This document shows positions 45,505-57,445 of a DNA stretch of 64,000 nucleotides, piece after piece. This stretch comes from Leucaena leucocephala (lineage: Eukaryota; Streptophyta; Magnoliopsida; Fabales; Fabaceae): contig CM073550.1 in assembly GCA_037074615.1 (NCBI GenBank), positions 12,914,001 to 12,978,000 of the forward strand, written 5' to 3'. The notes beneath the pieces are model-generated. The model saw nothing but the letters and a program-made list of their open reading frames with translations, ran no database searches and had not been told where the DNA came from. A program made the position numbers and the translations under genes. Each line of letters opens with the position of its first letter. The first letter of the stretch is position 1.

Positions 45505-47493
45505 TATAAAACAATGGTTCACTTGTTCATGATCTGTTGTGTGGTTGACCGTTATTTTAGTTTTTGTGTCAAAAGAAGTCTCGCATTGCTCATGCTAAAG
45601 GGAGTCCAAGTATATCAATACATATCTTCTACCAGTGGTGCCACCAGATTGTACTCAGCAGCATGCTAGAATATTTATTTTAATTTTATTTGTTTTGGTT
45701 TAAATTGCTTTTTATCTCGTGTGTTTATATGTTAGCAAGAGTTTGTACGTGGCAATATGTGATTCTTGTCTTCTCATTTGGAGTGAAATTTAGGAGAGTG
45801 TGTATTATTTTTAAAAGTATTTATATGATTTACTATTATACAATAATGCAATCTCTATGATGTGCCTTGATCTTCTCCTCTCATCACTTCTTTCTTGAAC
45901 GGTTATTTATCAAATTTATTGACGGTTATAAACCATAACATAGATGCTACAACAAAAGAGGTAATCAGCTTAACCATCAGCAAAGGCAAAGGCCAATGTT
46001 TTAAAAACTGAACGTTAAACTAGAAAGATTAGCCGGTCTCATTAGTTCAACCAGTTAGACTGGTTGTCAAATTAATGACGGAACAATTAAATAAAATTTT
46101 AAAAGAATCAATTATATGCATAATATATATAATAAATAAATTCATAATAAATCTAATTGTCAACATAATAACATCACAATATATGAAGTTTTCAATGAGA
46201 TAACACCATATGACTACAAATGGTCTGAAAATATAATAGACTTTTTGAAATGGTCAATTATTTTTTTATAGCTTATTTATTATGGGCACTTCACTCAATT
46301 GTTGCAATCAAAACACTCTAAATAGTTATATCCATGAGATGTTGATCTTTATATGAAAGTAAAAATACTACAAGCAAGAGTTTATACAGCGAATCCATCC
46401 TAGGATACTAGTTCATTGAGGTGAGAGAACCATGTAAGCTTATAACTCATACTTTTTGGATAAGATTTCTCTGCGTAACACTCATAACATATCACAGTAT
46501 CACTATTTCATGTTTTATTATAAAGAACTTATGTGATCATAGTATCTTTCTTTTGTTTTTTTCCAGGGAATGAAGATAGTATCTCAATTTGTTAGGTTTA
46601 AATTAAAATGGATTTAAAATTTGAAACCAAGTGAACGGAAAAATAAACAATTATTTCTACAAAGTATCCTTTAATTTAATACGCTTCATTAAAATTTGTC
46701 TAACGAAATTTCCTCATAACAAAATATTAGTCTTTTTTTAACATGTATATATGATTATATTATATTTAAGTATTGTCGAGTAGAATTAGGATTAGCTCTT
46801 TCAAAGGTATTTCTATATTTATATAAACTCAAACTTGAGACATCGTGCTGAAGCATACAAAACTCATTCCACATGGACAAAAAACTAGTCTAACTAATGG
46901 GATGTAGGACTAACAATCAATGACTAGTTAATTAACATATTGTACTCCTCCAAAGTATGGTTCATTCAATACGCCTGCAGAGGTATATATTTAAAATTGT
47001 AATTAAAAATAAAACATGATTAATTATAACAAGAATAACATGAAGACATAGATTGGACACATTAAAAAATAAAACGAATCTACTTTAAATTGTATAGAGG
47101 AATTTTTATTATAATAAATGAGCATTAATTTATATGTAAAAATATGTTTTCGTAAAATTGGACATAACTCAAAAATTTCTCTACAATGTATTCAAAAGGT
47201 AAAATGAACAAAGTACAATTAAAAGAATAGCTTAGAAAATCTCATTTAATTTAGCTATAAAAATTAATCTTAATAAAAGTTAGCATGAACCAATTTAGTT
47301 AAACCAACTCAACGGGTTTTGACTCAAAGTCAATTTAGTTGTTTATATTATTATTATTATTATTATTATAAGACTTTTTTGTTTCCCTCTTTTCGTCTAA
47401 AAGAAAATACTATATATAGTTGGCCATCCCACGCTTGAAAGTTCAGAGTTAAATAAGAACCACCAACCTAATCAACCCAATCACAAGAAAATT
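45505..47493. other. Intergenic between PRP7 and PRP8
   Basis: 45540-45660 looks inserted in the 3' flank: related copies run directly from the stop to the 'ctcagcagcatgc' phrase. 47029-47493 is the PRP8 flank paralogous to PRP6, containing the empty hAT site. No gene is seen. Confidence 0.45.
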
Positions 47494-47570
47494 GGTGAAC
47501 TAACAAAACGTCTGAGTCTTTACGGTTCTCCTAATCCTAGAAACTCTATCTCTGCCTCCATCTATATAAG
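47494..47570 (+). promoter_or_regulatory. PRP8 promoter block with TATA box
   Basis: GGTGAACTAACAAAACGTCT, TTACGGTTCTCCTAATCC and TATATAAG (47563-47570), 106 bp before the ATG. ACCTACC is absent, as in PRP6. Confidence 0.65.
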
Positions 47571-47668
47571 ACCATAAACCTGATTGATATTCTCATCAAA
47601 ACTCAAACCAAAGCATATATTCATCTTCCTGCATTGTCTTCTCCACTCTTCAACTTCATAATCCCGCC

Positions 47669-48043
47669 ATGGCTTCTTCTAGGAAATCCATCCTCATAAC
47701 CTTTCTTCTGGCTCTTACATTCTCAAATATGATGAGTTTGAGCCTAGCAGCTCGTGGTCTTCTCCAAACTATGCAGCCATCAATACCAAACATACCCGGA
47801 ATCCCAAGCAACTTGCCTAAACCTACAGGATTACCACCTTTGCCTTCAATCCCAACAATTCCTCAGCCAAACAATGTCCCTCCTTTGCCTACGAACATCC
47901 CTAATCTTCCTTCTATGCCTACCATTCCAACTACTCTTCCTCCATTGCCTTCCACAAACTTGTTCCCAAACATGCCCTCTATTCCGACTATCCCTACCAC
48001 TATTCCTTCTATCCCATTCTTCTCCCCTCCTCCTTCTAATTAA
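47669..48043 (+). CDS. PRP8: small secreted proline-rich protein, subgroup II
   Basis: 124 aa. The signal peptide MASSRKSILITFLLALTFSN ends LSLAA. RGLLQTMQPSIPNIPGIPSN follows (M for the second T of LLQTT). The body matches PRP6 but lacks the VPQV segment (MPTIPTTLPPLPSTNLFPNM). It ends PSIPFFSPPPSN. It is the sister of PRP6 by coding sequence, promoter type (TATATAAG, no AC element) and more than 400 bp of shared upstream DNA. Likely wall-localised (inferred). Confidence 0.85.
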   Translation: MASSRKSILITFLLALTFSNMMSLSLAARGLLQTMQPSIPNIPGIPSNLPKPTGLPPLPSIPTIPQPNNVPPLPTNIPNLPSMPTIPTTLPPLPSTNLFPNMPSIPTIPTTIPSIPFFSPPPSN

Positions 48044-50089
48044 TTAATATGACATTTCATGTCAGGATTATATGTAATTCCTTTCTGTTGGCTTTGATTG
48101 TGTTTTTTTTTCTACTTCCACCACTACAGGCAGAACTTTCTACATCAGTCAGATGGAATGGGTTTTCGCGTCGGTTTGTAGAGAGTAGTAAATAAAGGCG
48201 TAGTAGCTATAATATTTACATCCATAAGGAATAGTTGTATACGGCTCCATATCATTTGTTTTTACTATTTCTTTTGATTGTGTGTGAAATTTATTTTATG
48301 TGGATCATATGTACGCAGATTGTTGATTATTATACAGTAATGCAGTTACTATATATTATGTCCTCTCTTCTCTGAGACTTATATTTAACCATTATATTAA
48401 TTAATACTCAGTTTTTATATTTAAATTTAGCCAATGATGAAAAGGGAAATATCATTGTTTATTTTCTAATCGAGGCTTGGTCTTGGCTCAGCTGAGAAGG
48501 TATAAAAGTCAAAGAATTTGAAATTTTGGAAGGAAAATTATTCCTTCCATTATTTGAAAATATGGATGAGCTGAATAAATCTCAAACCATAAATAATAAG
48601 AGTGAGGGGAAATTAAGTATTTGATTCTCATAGTTTAAATCAATTTTCAATTTGATTTATATACTTTAATTTTAATTAAATCCACCATTATGATTTAAAA
48701 ATGTTTCAAACTTAACTTTCATGATTTTTTTTAAAATAATTAAAAGATCTTTATCGAATAAATAATTAAAAGATAGTCCTTAATTTGTTTAACCTTTAAA
48801 ATGTATAAATGGTCCAAATAATAATGCTTCTTCCCTTTTCTCATATGAGATAAGCAAAATATTAAAGTCTATTTTCAAAGGATGAAATTAGAGATAGATA
48901 AGAAAAATAAGTTATTAATTATTAATTTTAAATATAATATTGAATCCCTCGATTTAAGGAGGTAAATGACTACTTCATATATAACTAGTAAGGTACATAT
49001 ATTAATGAAAATGAAATAGATCCTTTCAAAAAAAAAATGAAATATACGGTTGATATAAACTAAAATGGACGATCCAGATTAAAACAGAAAAAGCCACACA
49101 GGACTATCTCAAAAGCACGTTAAATGAACGGTGGTGATTAGACTCTACGCCCGAATGATGGTCCTTGTTTGAAAGCTTTCATTTTACTTTCATTGTCGAA
49201 GCAGAGAGTGTTGTGTTGTTAATTTGGTGCTACATTGTGGAATCTATATATTCAATTTGTATTCTAAACCATACATAAATGTTGTTATATATATATGTAT
49301 ATATGTATATAGTTATAAAATGATCTTCAAAATTTAACAGGTTTATGTGGACAAATTAAAAAACACGAGCTTGAATATAGTCAACGCATCCATCGTTGTC
49401 TAATAAATTAAAACTTTTTATTTGGTTCTATATTTATAAAATTTAGTAATCTCACTACGTACATGCTTATACAAAGGAAATTAGAGACAAGAAATTAAAC
49501 ATTAAATATATGAATATATAACATTAGAACTAGAACATGCCGCTGTTCAATGTATGAATATACATCATGATTATTCTATTCAAGTTATCACATTTTGAAA
49601 AAAAAATATTGAATGAGTTTCTTATATATATTGGGTGCCACAGCATGATATATAGTATTCAAGGAATACAAGAAGTTTGTGGAGGCATTATTTACCCACA
49701 TTCTATTGTTAATTATAAGTTTGTTGTGAATAGCGCAAGGAAAATAGAAGATATCGGTGGAATTCTCATATCTTGATTTCTTTTGAGATTCTTTCTCCAT
49801 CAAAGACATAGCGTTCTGGATCTGCTATTTTTGTTTTCTTCCATCCTTCCCCTGGAAATACTTTTACAATGTAGTCAAATTTCTGAACCCTAATTTATTC
49901 GTTGCACTTTCAGATCCCTCTTCTAATTTGCTGTATTTGTTTAAAAAATATTTTCATAGGTGGAATTTAAAAAATGACATGGAAAAAAAATCTTAACTGG
50001 AAATGGTTAGACGTCCTACTTTTGAATGTTCAGAGATGGTTACCAACCATGTGTCAGTCCAACCAGAAAGATCATAGAGACTCAGAATT
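48044..50089. other. Intergenic between PRP8 and PRP9
   Basis: A 3' UTR-like part runs to about 48400, then AT-rich DNA. An open frame near 49567-49776 has no recognisable product. No gene is supported. Confidence 0.4.
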
Positions 50090-50174
50090 GGTGAGCTACC
50101 AGAAGATCTCAAAGGCTCTTCATAATTCTCCTATCCAATCCAACGGTTGCCCTACCTACCTCTATCTATATAAA
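50090..50174 (+). promoter_or_regulatory. PRP9 promoter block with AC element and TATA box
   Basis: GGTGAGCTACCAGAAGATCT, CAAAGGCTCTTCATAATTCT, then ACCTACC (50154-50160) and TATATAAA (50167-50174), 89 bp before the ATG. Confidence 0.7.
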
Positions 50175-50255
50175 GATCAAGAAACCTCCATGGATTCTCA
50201 TCAAAACTCAAACCAAAGCATTCTCACATAACTTCTTCTTCTTCATAATTCATTC

Positions 50256-50642
50256 ATGGCTTCTTCTTCATGCAAATCCATCATCACAGCTATCATAATG
50301 GCTCTCACAGTGTCAAGCATGATGAGTTGCAGCCTCGCAGCTCGTCGTCTTCTTCAAACAACACAGCCTTCGATACCAAACCTGCCTGGAATTCCAATTA
50401 ACTTGCCTAAACCTACAGGATTACCACCATTGCCTTCAATCCCAAGTAATATTCCTCCTTTTCCTACAAATCTCCCAAATCTGCCCAAACCCACTACCAC
50501 TCTTCCTCCTCTACCTTCTATGCCTAAGATTTCAACAGTCCCACAGGCCACACTTCCTCCATTGCCAAACATGCCCTATCTCCCCACTATCCCAACTACT
50601 CTGCCCTCAATTCCATTACTCTCTCCTCCTCCTTCCAATTAA
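50256..50642 (+). CDS. PRP9: small secreted proline-rich protein, subgroup I
   Basis: 128 aa. The signal peptide MASSSCKSIITAIIMALTVS ends SCSLAA and is followed by RRLLQTTQPSIPNLPGIPIN. The body is PRP1-like with FPTNLP, KISTVPQ and MPYLPT changes; the Tyr is the only one in the array. It ends SIPLLSPPPSN. It is the last member of the array and the closest relative of pseudogene PRP4 (shared AGTTGCAGC and ACAGTGT in the signal peptide). The upstream in-frame MDSHQ reading seen in some siblings is closed here, which supports the ATG at 50256 as the true start for the family. Confidence 0.85.
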   Translation: MASSSCKSIITAIIMALTVSSMMSCSLAARRLLQTTQPSIPNLPGIPINLPKPTGLPPLPSIPSNIPPFPTNLPNLPKPTTTLPPLPSMPKISTVPQATLPPLPNMPYLPTIPTTLPSIPLLSPPPSN

Positions 50643-51071
50643 TATCACAACATGGTTCACTTGTGGCTCATCTGCTGTTATTGGCTGCTTCATATACACG
50701 TATAATTCATTTGTATTGGCTTAAAATTGCATCGTTGTATTTCTGTATCTTAGGATGAGTTTTATGTTTATATATATGTTTGTTGTGAAATTTAAGGCAG
50801 TATATGTTTTCTTTTTAATAACATTAGTATGAGTTACTTGTTATATATTGATTGGTAATTAATTTGGTTTTTCTTAAACCCTTATTAGCATCTTTCAGAG
50901 CAAAACGAGTATGATTCTCACTAATCGTTTCACAATCCATCGCAGAGTAAGTCACGTGACGGAACAGTGACTTTTCAACGATGGCATGGCTGTGGATGGT
51001 CTAACAGTACTTAATTAACAATCTAAATTTTTTATATTAAAATGGAGTCCGACAATACTTTTTTTAGTTAT

Positions 51072-51310
51072 TACTCTCAATTCTTTAACATATAAACGAG
51101 TTGATTTTTATAAATAAATTAATAAAATTAAATAAATAAATTAATTATAACTAATATAAGAGTTAGTTGACTAATTTAGGTAGATTAAAAAATTTATATT
51201 ATGAATTTATGTTTCGAAGTTAGATTTTGTTCTAATTAACTGATTTATTTAATTTTTTTAATATATTTATACAAATTAATTAGTTTTTATATTAAGGAAT
51301 GAAGAGAATA
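51072..51310. mobile_element. Stowaway-like MITE downstream of PRP9
   Basis: TACTCTCAATTCTTTAACAT at the left and ATTAAGGAATGAAGAGAATA at the right are roughly inverted. The body has 'aattaataaaattaaataaa' and its inverse. Confidence 0.6.
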
Positions 51311-51691
51311 TGCTAAACAAAGGAGGTCTATTGCTCTATCAAACATGTAATCAGTAAGATGAATGCATGTGAGATTGCCACTAATTTTAATGTACTGCAA
51401 GTGTACGGATCGAAGGGAGTGTAACGGAATTAATAAGGTCGTCCCACGAGGAGCTAAAATAAGAGAGATTTATCACAAACTAATCCATTTTCATCTTAGT
51501 TAAGCTAATCAAACAAAGATTTATTTTTTTGGCAAAAGTAAATTTAAGCGCAGCTTTAAATCAATGAGATAACTCTAAGGAAACGAATAATAAAGACATG
51601 TGAATGGGGATGGGAATAAAAATGGGAATAGCATCACTTATATAAAACTTATTACAGATTTCTTATATATAGTAACAATAGTTTTGTATTA
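51311..51691. other. Repeat-like sequence
   Basis: 51390-51480 ('actgcaagtgtacggatcga', 'ggtcgtcccacgagga') is a phrase common in plant dispersed repeats. A loosely related phrase occurs at 56630-56680. No gene is seen. Confidence 0.35.
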
Positions 51692-52110
51692 CTATACGTT
51701 CATAATAGAAATATGATAGCGATGAAAACTTAAAGTATCAATGGGCGAAAGTATCCTCGTCAGCAAATTTTTGTATAGGTAAATAAGGAGAGTATGGTCT
51801 GTATTAGATACTGAGGCTGAAATAGTCATAAAGGTTGATGTGTGAATTTGGGAGTAGTGAGGTATAACTTCATGAAGAATATCGTATAGCCCTTCAAAGA
51901 TTTTAGTAGAACCAATATCTGATAAGAATGAGAAGAGAAAATTAGCCAACAATTAAGAGACAAAGTCATACCATAGACAAAAGTATGATTGAAAGAAAAT
52001 CCAGGAAGATAGAGAACATTATGCAAAGTGATGGAGGAATTGTTATGTGCCAAAAAAGGAAGCAGTAGCATGAGATCCTGTAGGTGAACTAAGCTTAATA
52101 GGAGGAATGG
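51692..52110 (-). pseudogene. Copia polyprotein fragment (pre-integrase region)
   Basis: Minus-strand frames give SSPTGSHATASFFGT, then after a shift SSITLHNVLYLPGFSFN and SLNCWLIFSS, which is the protease/GAG-pre-integrase region of Ty1/copia. A further shift continues IGSTKIFEGLYDIL. Stops and shifts abound and no integrase or RT follows, so this is a short dead fragment. Confidence 0.65.
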
Positions 52111-53734
52111 AATGGTAAAAAGAAAGTCAATTTAAAGAACTACAAACATGTGGTAGGCAATAGACCCTATTGTCTATTTTTGTGAAGGATTGGAAAAAGA
52201 TCATAGCACATAAGAAGGACGAAGCTTAAGAACTGATAAAAATAATATATATTTTTATTTAAAGTACTTAATTATTTGACTAAATCTATATAATGAATAT
52301 AATATATATAATGAATATTAAATCTATATTATCTATATTAATATAGATAAATTTAATATAGATTATATATAATCTATTTTAAATCTACATAATATAACTT
52401 TTTCATTTATTTAATTATAAGGTAAATTTATATTGGGAGAAGAGTTGAAGGCAAATATCCTAAAAAGAGTAGGGGCAGTATATATGGAAGAACTATATGA
52501 GTGATACTGAAGGATGCACCCGATAGAATCCCATAGCAAGATTAATCCAATTTTATCTATTTGAAGATCTCACCTGAGCATAAAGTATATATGATATTAA
52601 TATTATTACATTAATTATAAATTTTTTTTATATTTTTTGTACGATTTGACTAACTTAATTTGTAAATATTTTGTTTTAGCCCATTTCTTAGAGAAATGCT
52701 GATAATGTTAGGCAGCAGATAGTGTAACATATGACAGGGTCTAGGAGTATTGTTGTCACCTATGATAAAGTTGTAAGCACATAAAAATAATTTATACATT
52801 GTGTATGTGTATATAATTTGTAAATCTACAAAGGGCAAAATTGCAATAGAAGCAGGGGTCACAAATTTGCAGTTTCAAATTTGAATCTCCCTCTTGTATT
52901 TAGGCATTTTCTAGCAATTAGATTTGAAGTTGATGTTTCAAATTTGAAGTTACAGTTAGTTTCATAGGATACAATCATACTTTAATTACTTATTATTTAT
53001 GACAATATATTTTAATATATAACATATAATATATTGTTAATTACACATCAACATAATCATCTAATATAATTTATTTAATAGTTTCTTAATTAATAATATA
53101 ATATTTTATAATAATAAAAAAGTCATATTTTTATTTTTTTCACCTGAAATAAACTTTCTAGCAATTTTGTAACCGCTAGAAAAATAGCAAACCTCAATTT
53201 TTTTTGCCAAATTCAAATTTTGACACCACATTTATAGCATTTCTAACCGCTATAAATTATGATACTATCCAAAAAATTTCATTTTCCACTAACGATCTGA
53301 AAGAAATTTTTAATGATTTCTATAACTATTACAAATATTTTTCAAATTTTAATTTTGACATAAATATTTTCTAGCTGTTCACAACCACTACTGACTTCAT
53401 CCCGTTGGTATTCTCCTGCCACATTTTTTTAGTATTTTCTTGAACTACTAGAAAAGTTCTAGTATTTTAACCACAAATGCCTAGCAATTCTGCCTAATCT
53501 CTAGAAATTGTTTTCTATCACCTAAATTTGTAGTGATTTATCCAACACTAGAAATTGTTATTCTAGTAGTTATAACCGCTAGAAATACTCTAGAATAACC
53601 ACTACAAAACACCATGAAAGAAAGCTTTAAAGAGTATAATAATCATCAAGGTTAGAATGGAGCTCCCCAATTTTGGGTTCAAAGACTAATGAACTTTAGG
53701 ATGGCAAGATTGACAAATTGGGAAAGGGAGTTAT
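52111..53734. other. AT-rich region with CTAGCAATT/CCGCTAGAAA repeats
   Basis: From 53150 to 53610 short phrases such as 'ctagcaattttgtaaccgct' and 'ataaccgctagaaatactct' recur about six times in both orientations, with TTTGTAGTG at about 53529-53537 and CACTACAAAA at 53600. This looks like the subterminal zone of a CACTA or similar element, but no paired ends were found. Confidence 0.35.
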
Positions 53735-54214
53735 CTAGGGAGTGCCTGAGAAAGGTGTTATAAAACTAAATACGGATGAGAGTGTTAGAGATAATAAAGA
53801 AGGAATAGGGGATCTTCTGAGTGAGATTGTGATAGGAAAATGGTGAAGGCATACTACAGACATGTATGAATGTCAAATAGTTTTCAACCTGAAGTGCTCA
53901 CCATCATCATTTGTTTGGATGTCATCAAATCATCAAGATTTAAGAAAGTGATATTGGAAACGGGCAATGCTCAGATTGCTCACATACTGAGATTGGAGGA
54001 AAGAAATGCAAAAGGGAATTTAGAATCACAAGAACTTGTCAACTTTGTGACAAATAACAAAGATGTTATTCGTGTGAAACATGTATTCAAAAATGGAAAT
54101 AAATGTGCGGATTTCTTGGCCGCACACACTGCATCTAGACTTTCTTTAGAGCACACTAAGAGATACGTTACCTATGGGCCTACATTTGACAAGTTACAAC
54201 GAATGATTGTCTAA
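53735..54214 (+). pseudogene. Retroelement RNase H (RVT_3-type) fragment
   Basis: The first frame has KGVIKLNTDESVRDN and GIGDLLSEIVIGKW. A stop and shift follow, then a frame open to 54214 with FKKVILETGNAQIAH and VKHVFKNGNKCADFLAAHTA. This matches the RNase H domain found in plant LINE-derived and 'putative ribonuclease H' proteins: the first Asp motif NTD, the LETGN segment and the final ANKCAD-type motif are recognisable. No reverse transcriptase precedes it. Non-functional. Confidence 0.65.
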
Positions 54215-55172
54215 GAGAAGAAATGATTTGCAGTTTTGATTATCTTATCTTAGAGAAAATCCCAAGTTTCTTGTGGGATTCGTTTGAAAAAAAAAAACAG
54301 GACATTGTACTTCTTTTCTTATTAAGAGTTACTAAAACCAAAGAAACTTTGTGGATTAAGAGTCATAATCAAGCTTACTTGATTGTGCTTTGTTGGGAAT
54401 TTCTAATAGAAAACTCAAGACACGCTATGGGTTAGATGAATATAAAGGTGAGACAATAAGTTTTGAATTTGAATTCTAAATGTAAGAAAATGATATCTTT
54501 TGTATTAAAAATATGATTCTTTTTTCAAATTAAATTACATTTATTGATTATATAAATACAATAGTGTTTGTAATTAATAGAAATGATTTTCAATATAAAT
54601 TATGAGTATTTTGAGAAACCTTATAGACATTTTCTCACAAATAATATCTTTTACCAAATTATTATAAATAGCTAATTTAATTATTTTTTCTAAATTAAAG
54701 TTATGCCCATTGCTCTAGCCCCGCAATGGGATTGATCCATTTAATGGAGAAGCCACCAAGATTAAGGCTAGGCTTTTTGTTGGGATAGATATAAAGGATA
54801 GGATCAGAAGATGATGTAGACTCATTAATAATCACCGCAAAAGTTGGCGAAAGAAAGCAGAAGACCCAAAAAAACAAAAACCAATACCCAAATCGCCAAA
54901 ATTTCTACTGATGCGACCTTTCTAAAATTTTGAAATTTTGACATTAGTAAAAGTTTCAAAACCTCTACTAATATCAATATTAATTTTAAATTATAATTTC
55001 TATTATCTAATTTTTTAATTAATAAATATTATATTAACTTATTAACTTATTTTTTAGTAGCGGTTTTGACAAAACCGCTACAAGTTTTTGCACTAGCCAG
55101 TATGCAACAACATTGTAGCTGTTTAACACCACTATTATGGGGATAAATTTTAATTGTTTTTCCATAATAGAG
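54215..55172. other. Intergenic, no gene recognised
   Basis: Near 54890-55090 there are inverted phrases ('ttagtagcggttttgaca', 'aaaaccgctacaag') like transposon subterminal repeats. Nothing coding is supported. Confidence 0.35.
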
Positions 55173-55428
55173 TACCTCCTTAAATTCTAATTATAAGATT
55201 TAATTAATTTTTTTAATATATTTATGAAGCTAAATTAATAAATTAATTATGATCAAATTTAATTTGTAAGGATAAATCCGTATTATTTATTCTTCACTTT
55301 ATTTAAATTAGTCAATTAATTCTTATATTAATTAAGATTAATTAATTTATTTGACTTTCTATATTTATCTAAAAATTTTAATTAGCTCTTATAATTAAGA
55401 TCGAAGATATAACTACTAAAAAATACTG
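55173..55428. mobile_element. Stowaway-like MITE
   Basis: TACCTCCTTAAATTCTAATT at left and AATTAAGATCGAAGATATA at right are roughly inverted. The body has 'aattaattatgatcaaattt'. The boundaries are approximate. Confidence 0.5.
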
Positions 55429-55779
55429 CCCTTTTACTACTCTTTTTTTATTGTAGTGATGATATAACTACATAATAGAATGATAGCTACCCTAACATAA
55501 TTAAGTTATGATCGACATTTTTCGTTCCTTCACTTACCGTGCTTTCGGTCCCCTCATATTGGCTAAGGAATGGTCAACAACATGGTATTGGAAATATGAA
55601 TTGTACAGGAAATGAATTTATTACCAACCAAACATTGCATTATTTGCTACAGTACATTTGGTTTCCTTGCCTTTCCCTTCTTATAAATCAAACACAACAT
55701 TAGATAACAGAGAGCTTTATCAAAAAATCCACCATTTTTCTATATAACCTCATAGCGCCATACCTCCCATAGAGAAGTA

Positions 55780-56096
55780 TACTCCCTCTATTCTATTCTT
55801 AATTATAAGAGCCAATTTTGAGAGGTTGGTATCTCTAATCTTAAAACCTTCTACAAAATTCTAGGAATAATTAAAAGATGTTTTCACATACCCTTAATGA
55901 ATGATTAAAATCTAATGACGCATCTCTTACTGGAAAAATTTTGGGGAACTTTTGAAGCTGTGAAAATTATGATATTTAATTGAGGGCAAAATTGAAAAGG
56001 AGTAAGAATATTTTAGAAATTAACTAACTTAACGTTTTTTATATATGTGAATAATTAAAAAAATTGGCTCTTATATAATTAAGGACGAAGGTAGTA
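55780..56096. mobile_element. Stowaway-like MITE
   Basis: TACTCCCTCTATTCTATTCT at left and AATTAAGGACGAAGGTAGTA at right. Next to each end, AATTATAAGAGCCAATTTT is matched by AAAATTGGCTCTTATATAATT. TACTCCCTC termini and TA borders are typical Stowaway-like features. Confidence 0.7.
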
Positions 56097-57445
56097 AAAT
56101 TAGTTATCTTATAAAGTCATTGGCTAGTTCGTAAAGTGAAGTTGGGTTTAAAAGAAATAGGTATAGAAGTAAATAATAATACAATTAACTCATGCTAACC
56201 AGTGATTATTATTTTAGTAATTTTGTAGGGTTTGAATACAATAACATATATTTAAAACGTCAAAATAATGTATAATCATTATCAATTAATAATAATAGCG
56301 AACACGAACAATGTATACTAAAAATAGAAATAAAATTTTTAAAATTTACCAAGTTATTTTAATAAAATTATGCACTAAATTATAATATGGCCTTTTAAAA
56401 GTAAAATATGATACAAAACTTTCTCATTAATATTGAATTTGTAATGGTCAAACAGTATATAATATAAAAGGTTAAAAAATACCCCATTGGCTATACAGAG
56501 TATATATAGTTTCAGAAGTTATTATTAACTCTTTATAGTTAACCAACCCAACCAAAAGTATTTTCAACATCATAGTTGAAACAACCTTTGAACCGATATC
56601 GCCTTGGGGTTACTTCAAAAATTTAATCCAAGGATTGCGTATAGTGCAACCTCGGGTCGTTCTCTCTGAGGAGCCAAAATGGGAAATTAAATTCCTAAGT
56701 AACTAAATGCAATGCAACCTAAATTAGAAAATGGGATTTGTTTTGATTGACTAATAACTAAATGCAATGAATTAAAATAGATTTAAAGAAAATATTTTTG
56801 GTATTTTTGGTTTAAAGAACGAAATAATGAATGATAATAAGTGAAAAGAATTAATTCAAAGGTGATTAATAATAATAAAAGCAATCCTCTAATTCAATAA
56901 CGCAGGCAATCATAGCTTCAAAAGATATGGGAGTTATAAATAATGAATTAAGAATTATAATTAAGCTTTTAATCCAACAACCGAACCACCTCGAATTGTC
57001 ACAAAATATTTTCTAAATCCTACTTTATTAACTGCCACCAGAATAATAAGATAGGACTAAAGATATTAAAAATCAATGCTTAATTATAACTCAATAATTC
57101 ATAAAATAGAATTTAAGCTAATAAGGGACACAACGATTCAATAATTCAAGCCACCTTGAAAAATCACAAATTATTCACAATAATCTCAATTCAATGTCTG
57201 ACCCAGATCAAAGTAAATGAAATTAAAGTTAATTAAAGATTAATGTCAAATGTCAAGCAAAAATTCAGTCACAATAATCCTCAATAAATACAAATAAATC
57301 ATTCTAAACATCCCCAATAATTATAAAATTAATCCTAAGACCTAGGAGTCATAATAAAATTATTAGGTAGAGAATTAGAGTAACTTATACTCCCCTTTGA
57401 GATCCCAAACTCATGCCCTTTTATTGAATTAGAGAATTTGGAAGT
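56097..57445. other. Repeat-like non-coding DNA
   Basis: 56590-57430 has the look of a dispersed element leader ('gtgcaacctcgggtcgttct', 'gaggagccaaaatgggaaat'), with no ORF. Boundaries are not seen. Confidence 0.35.
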
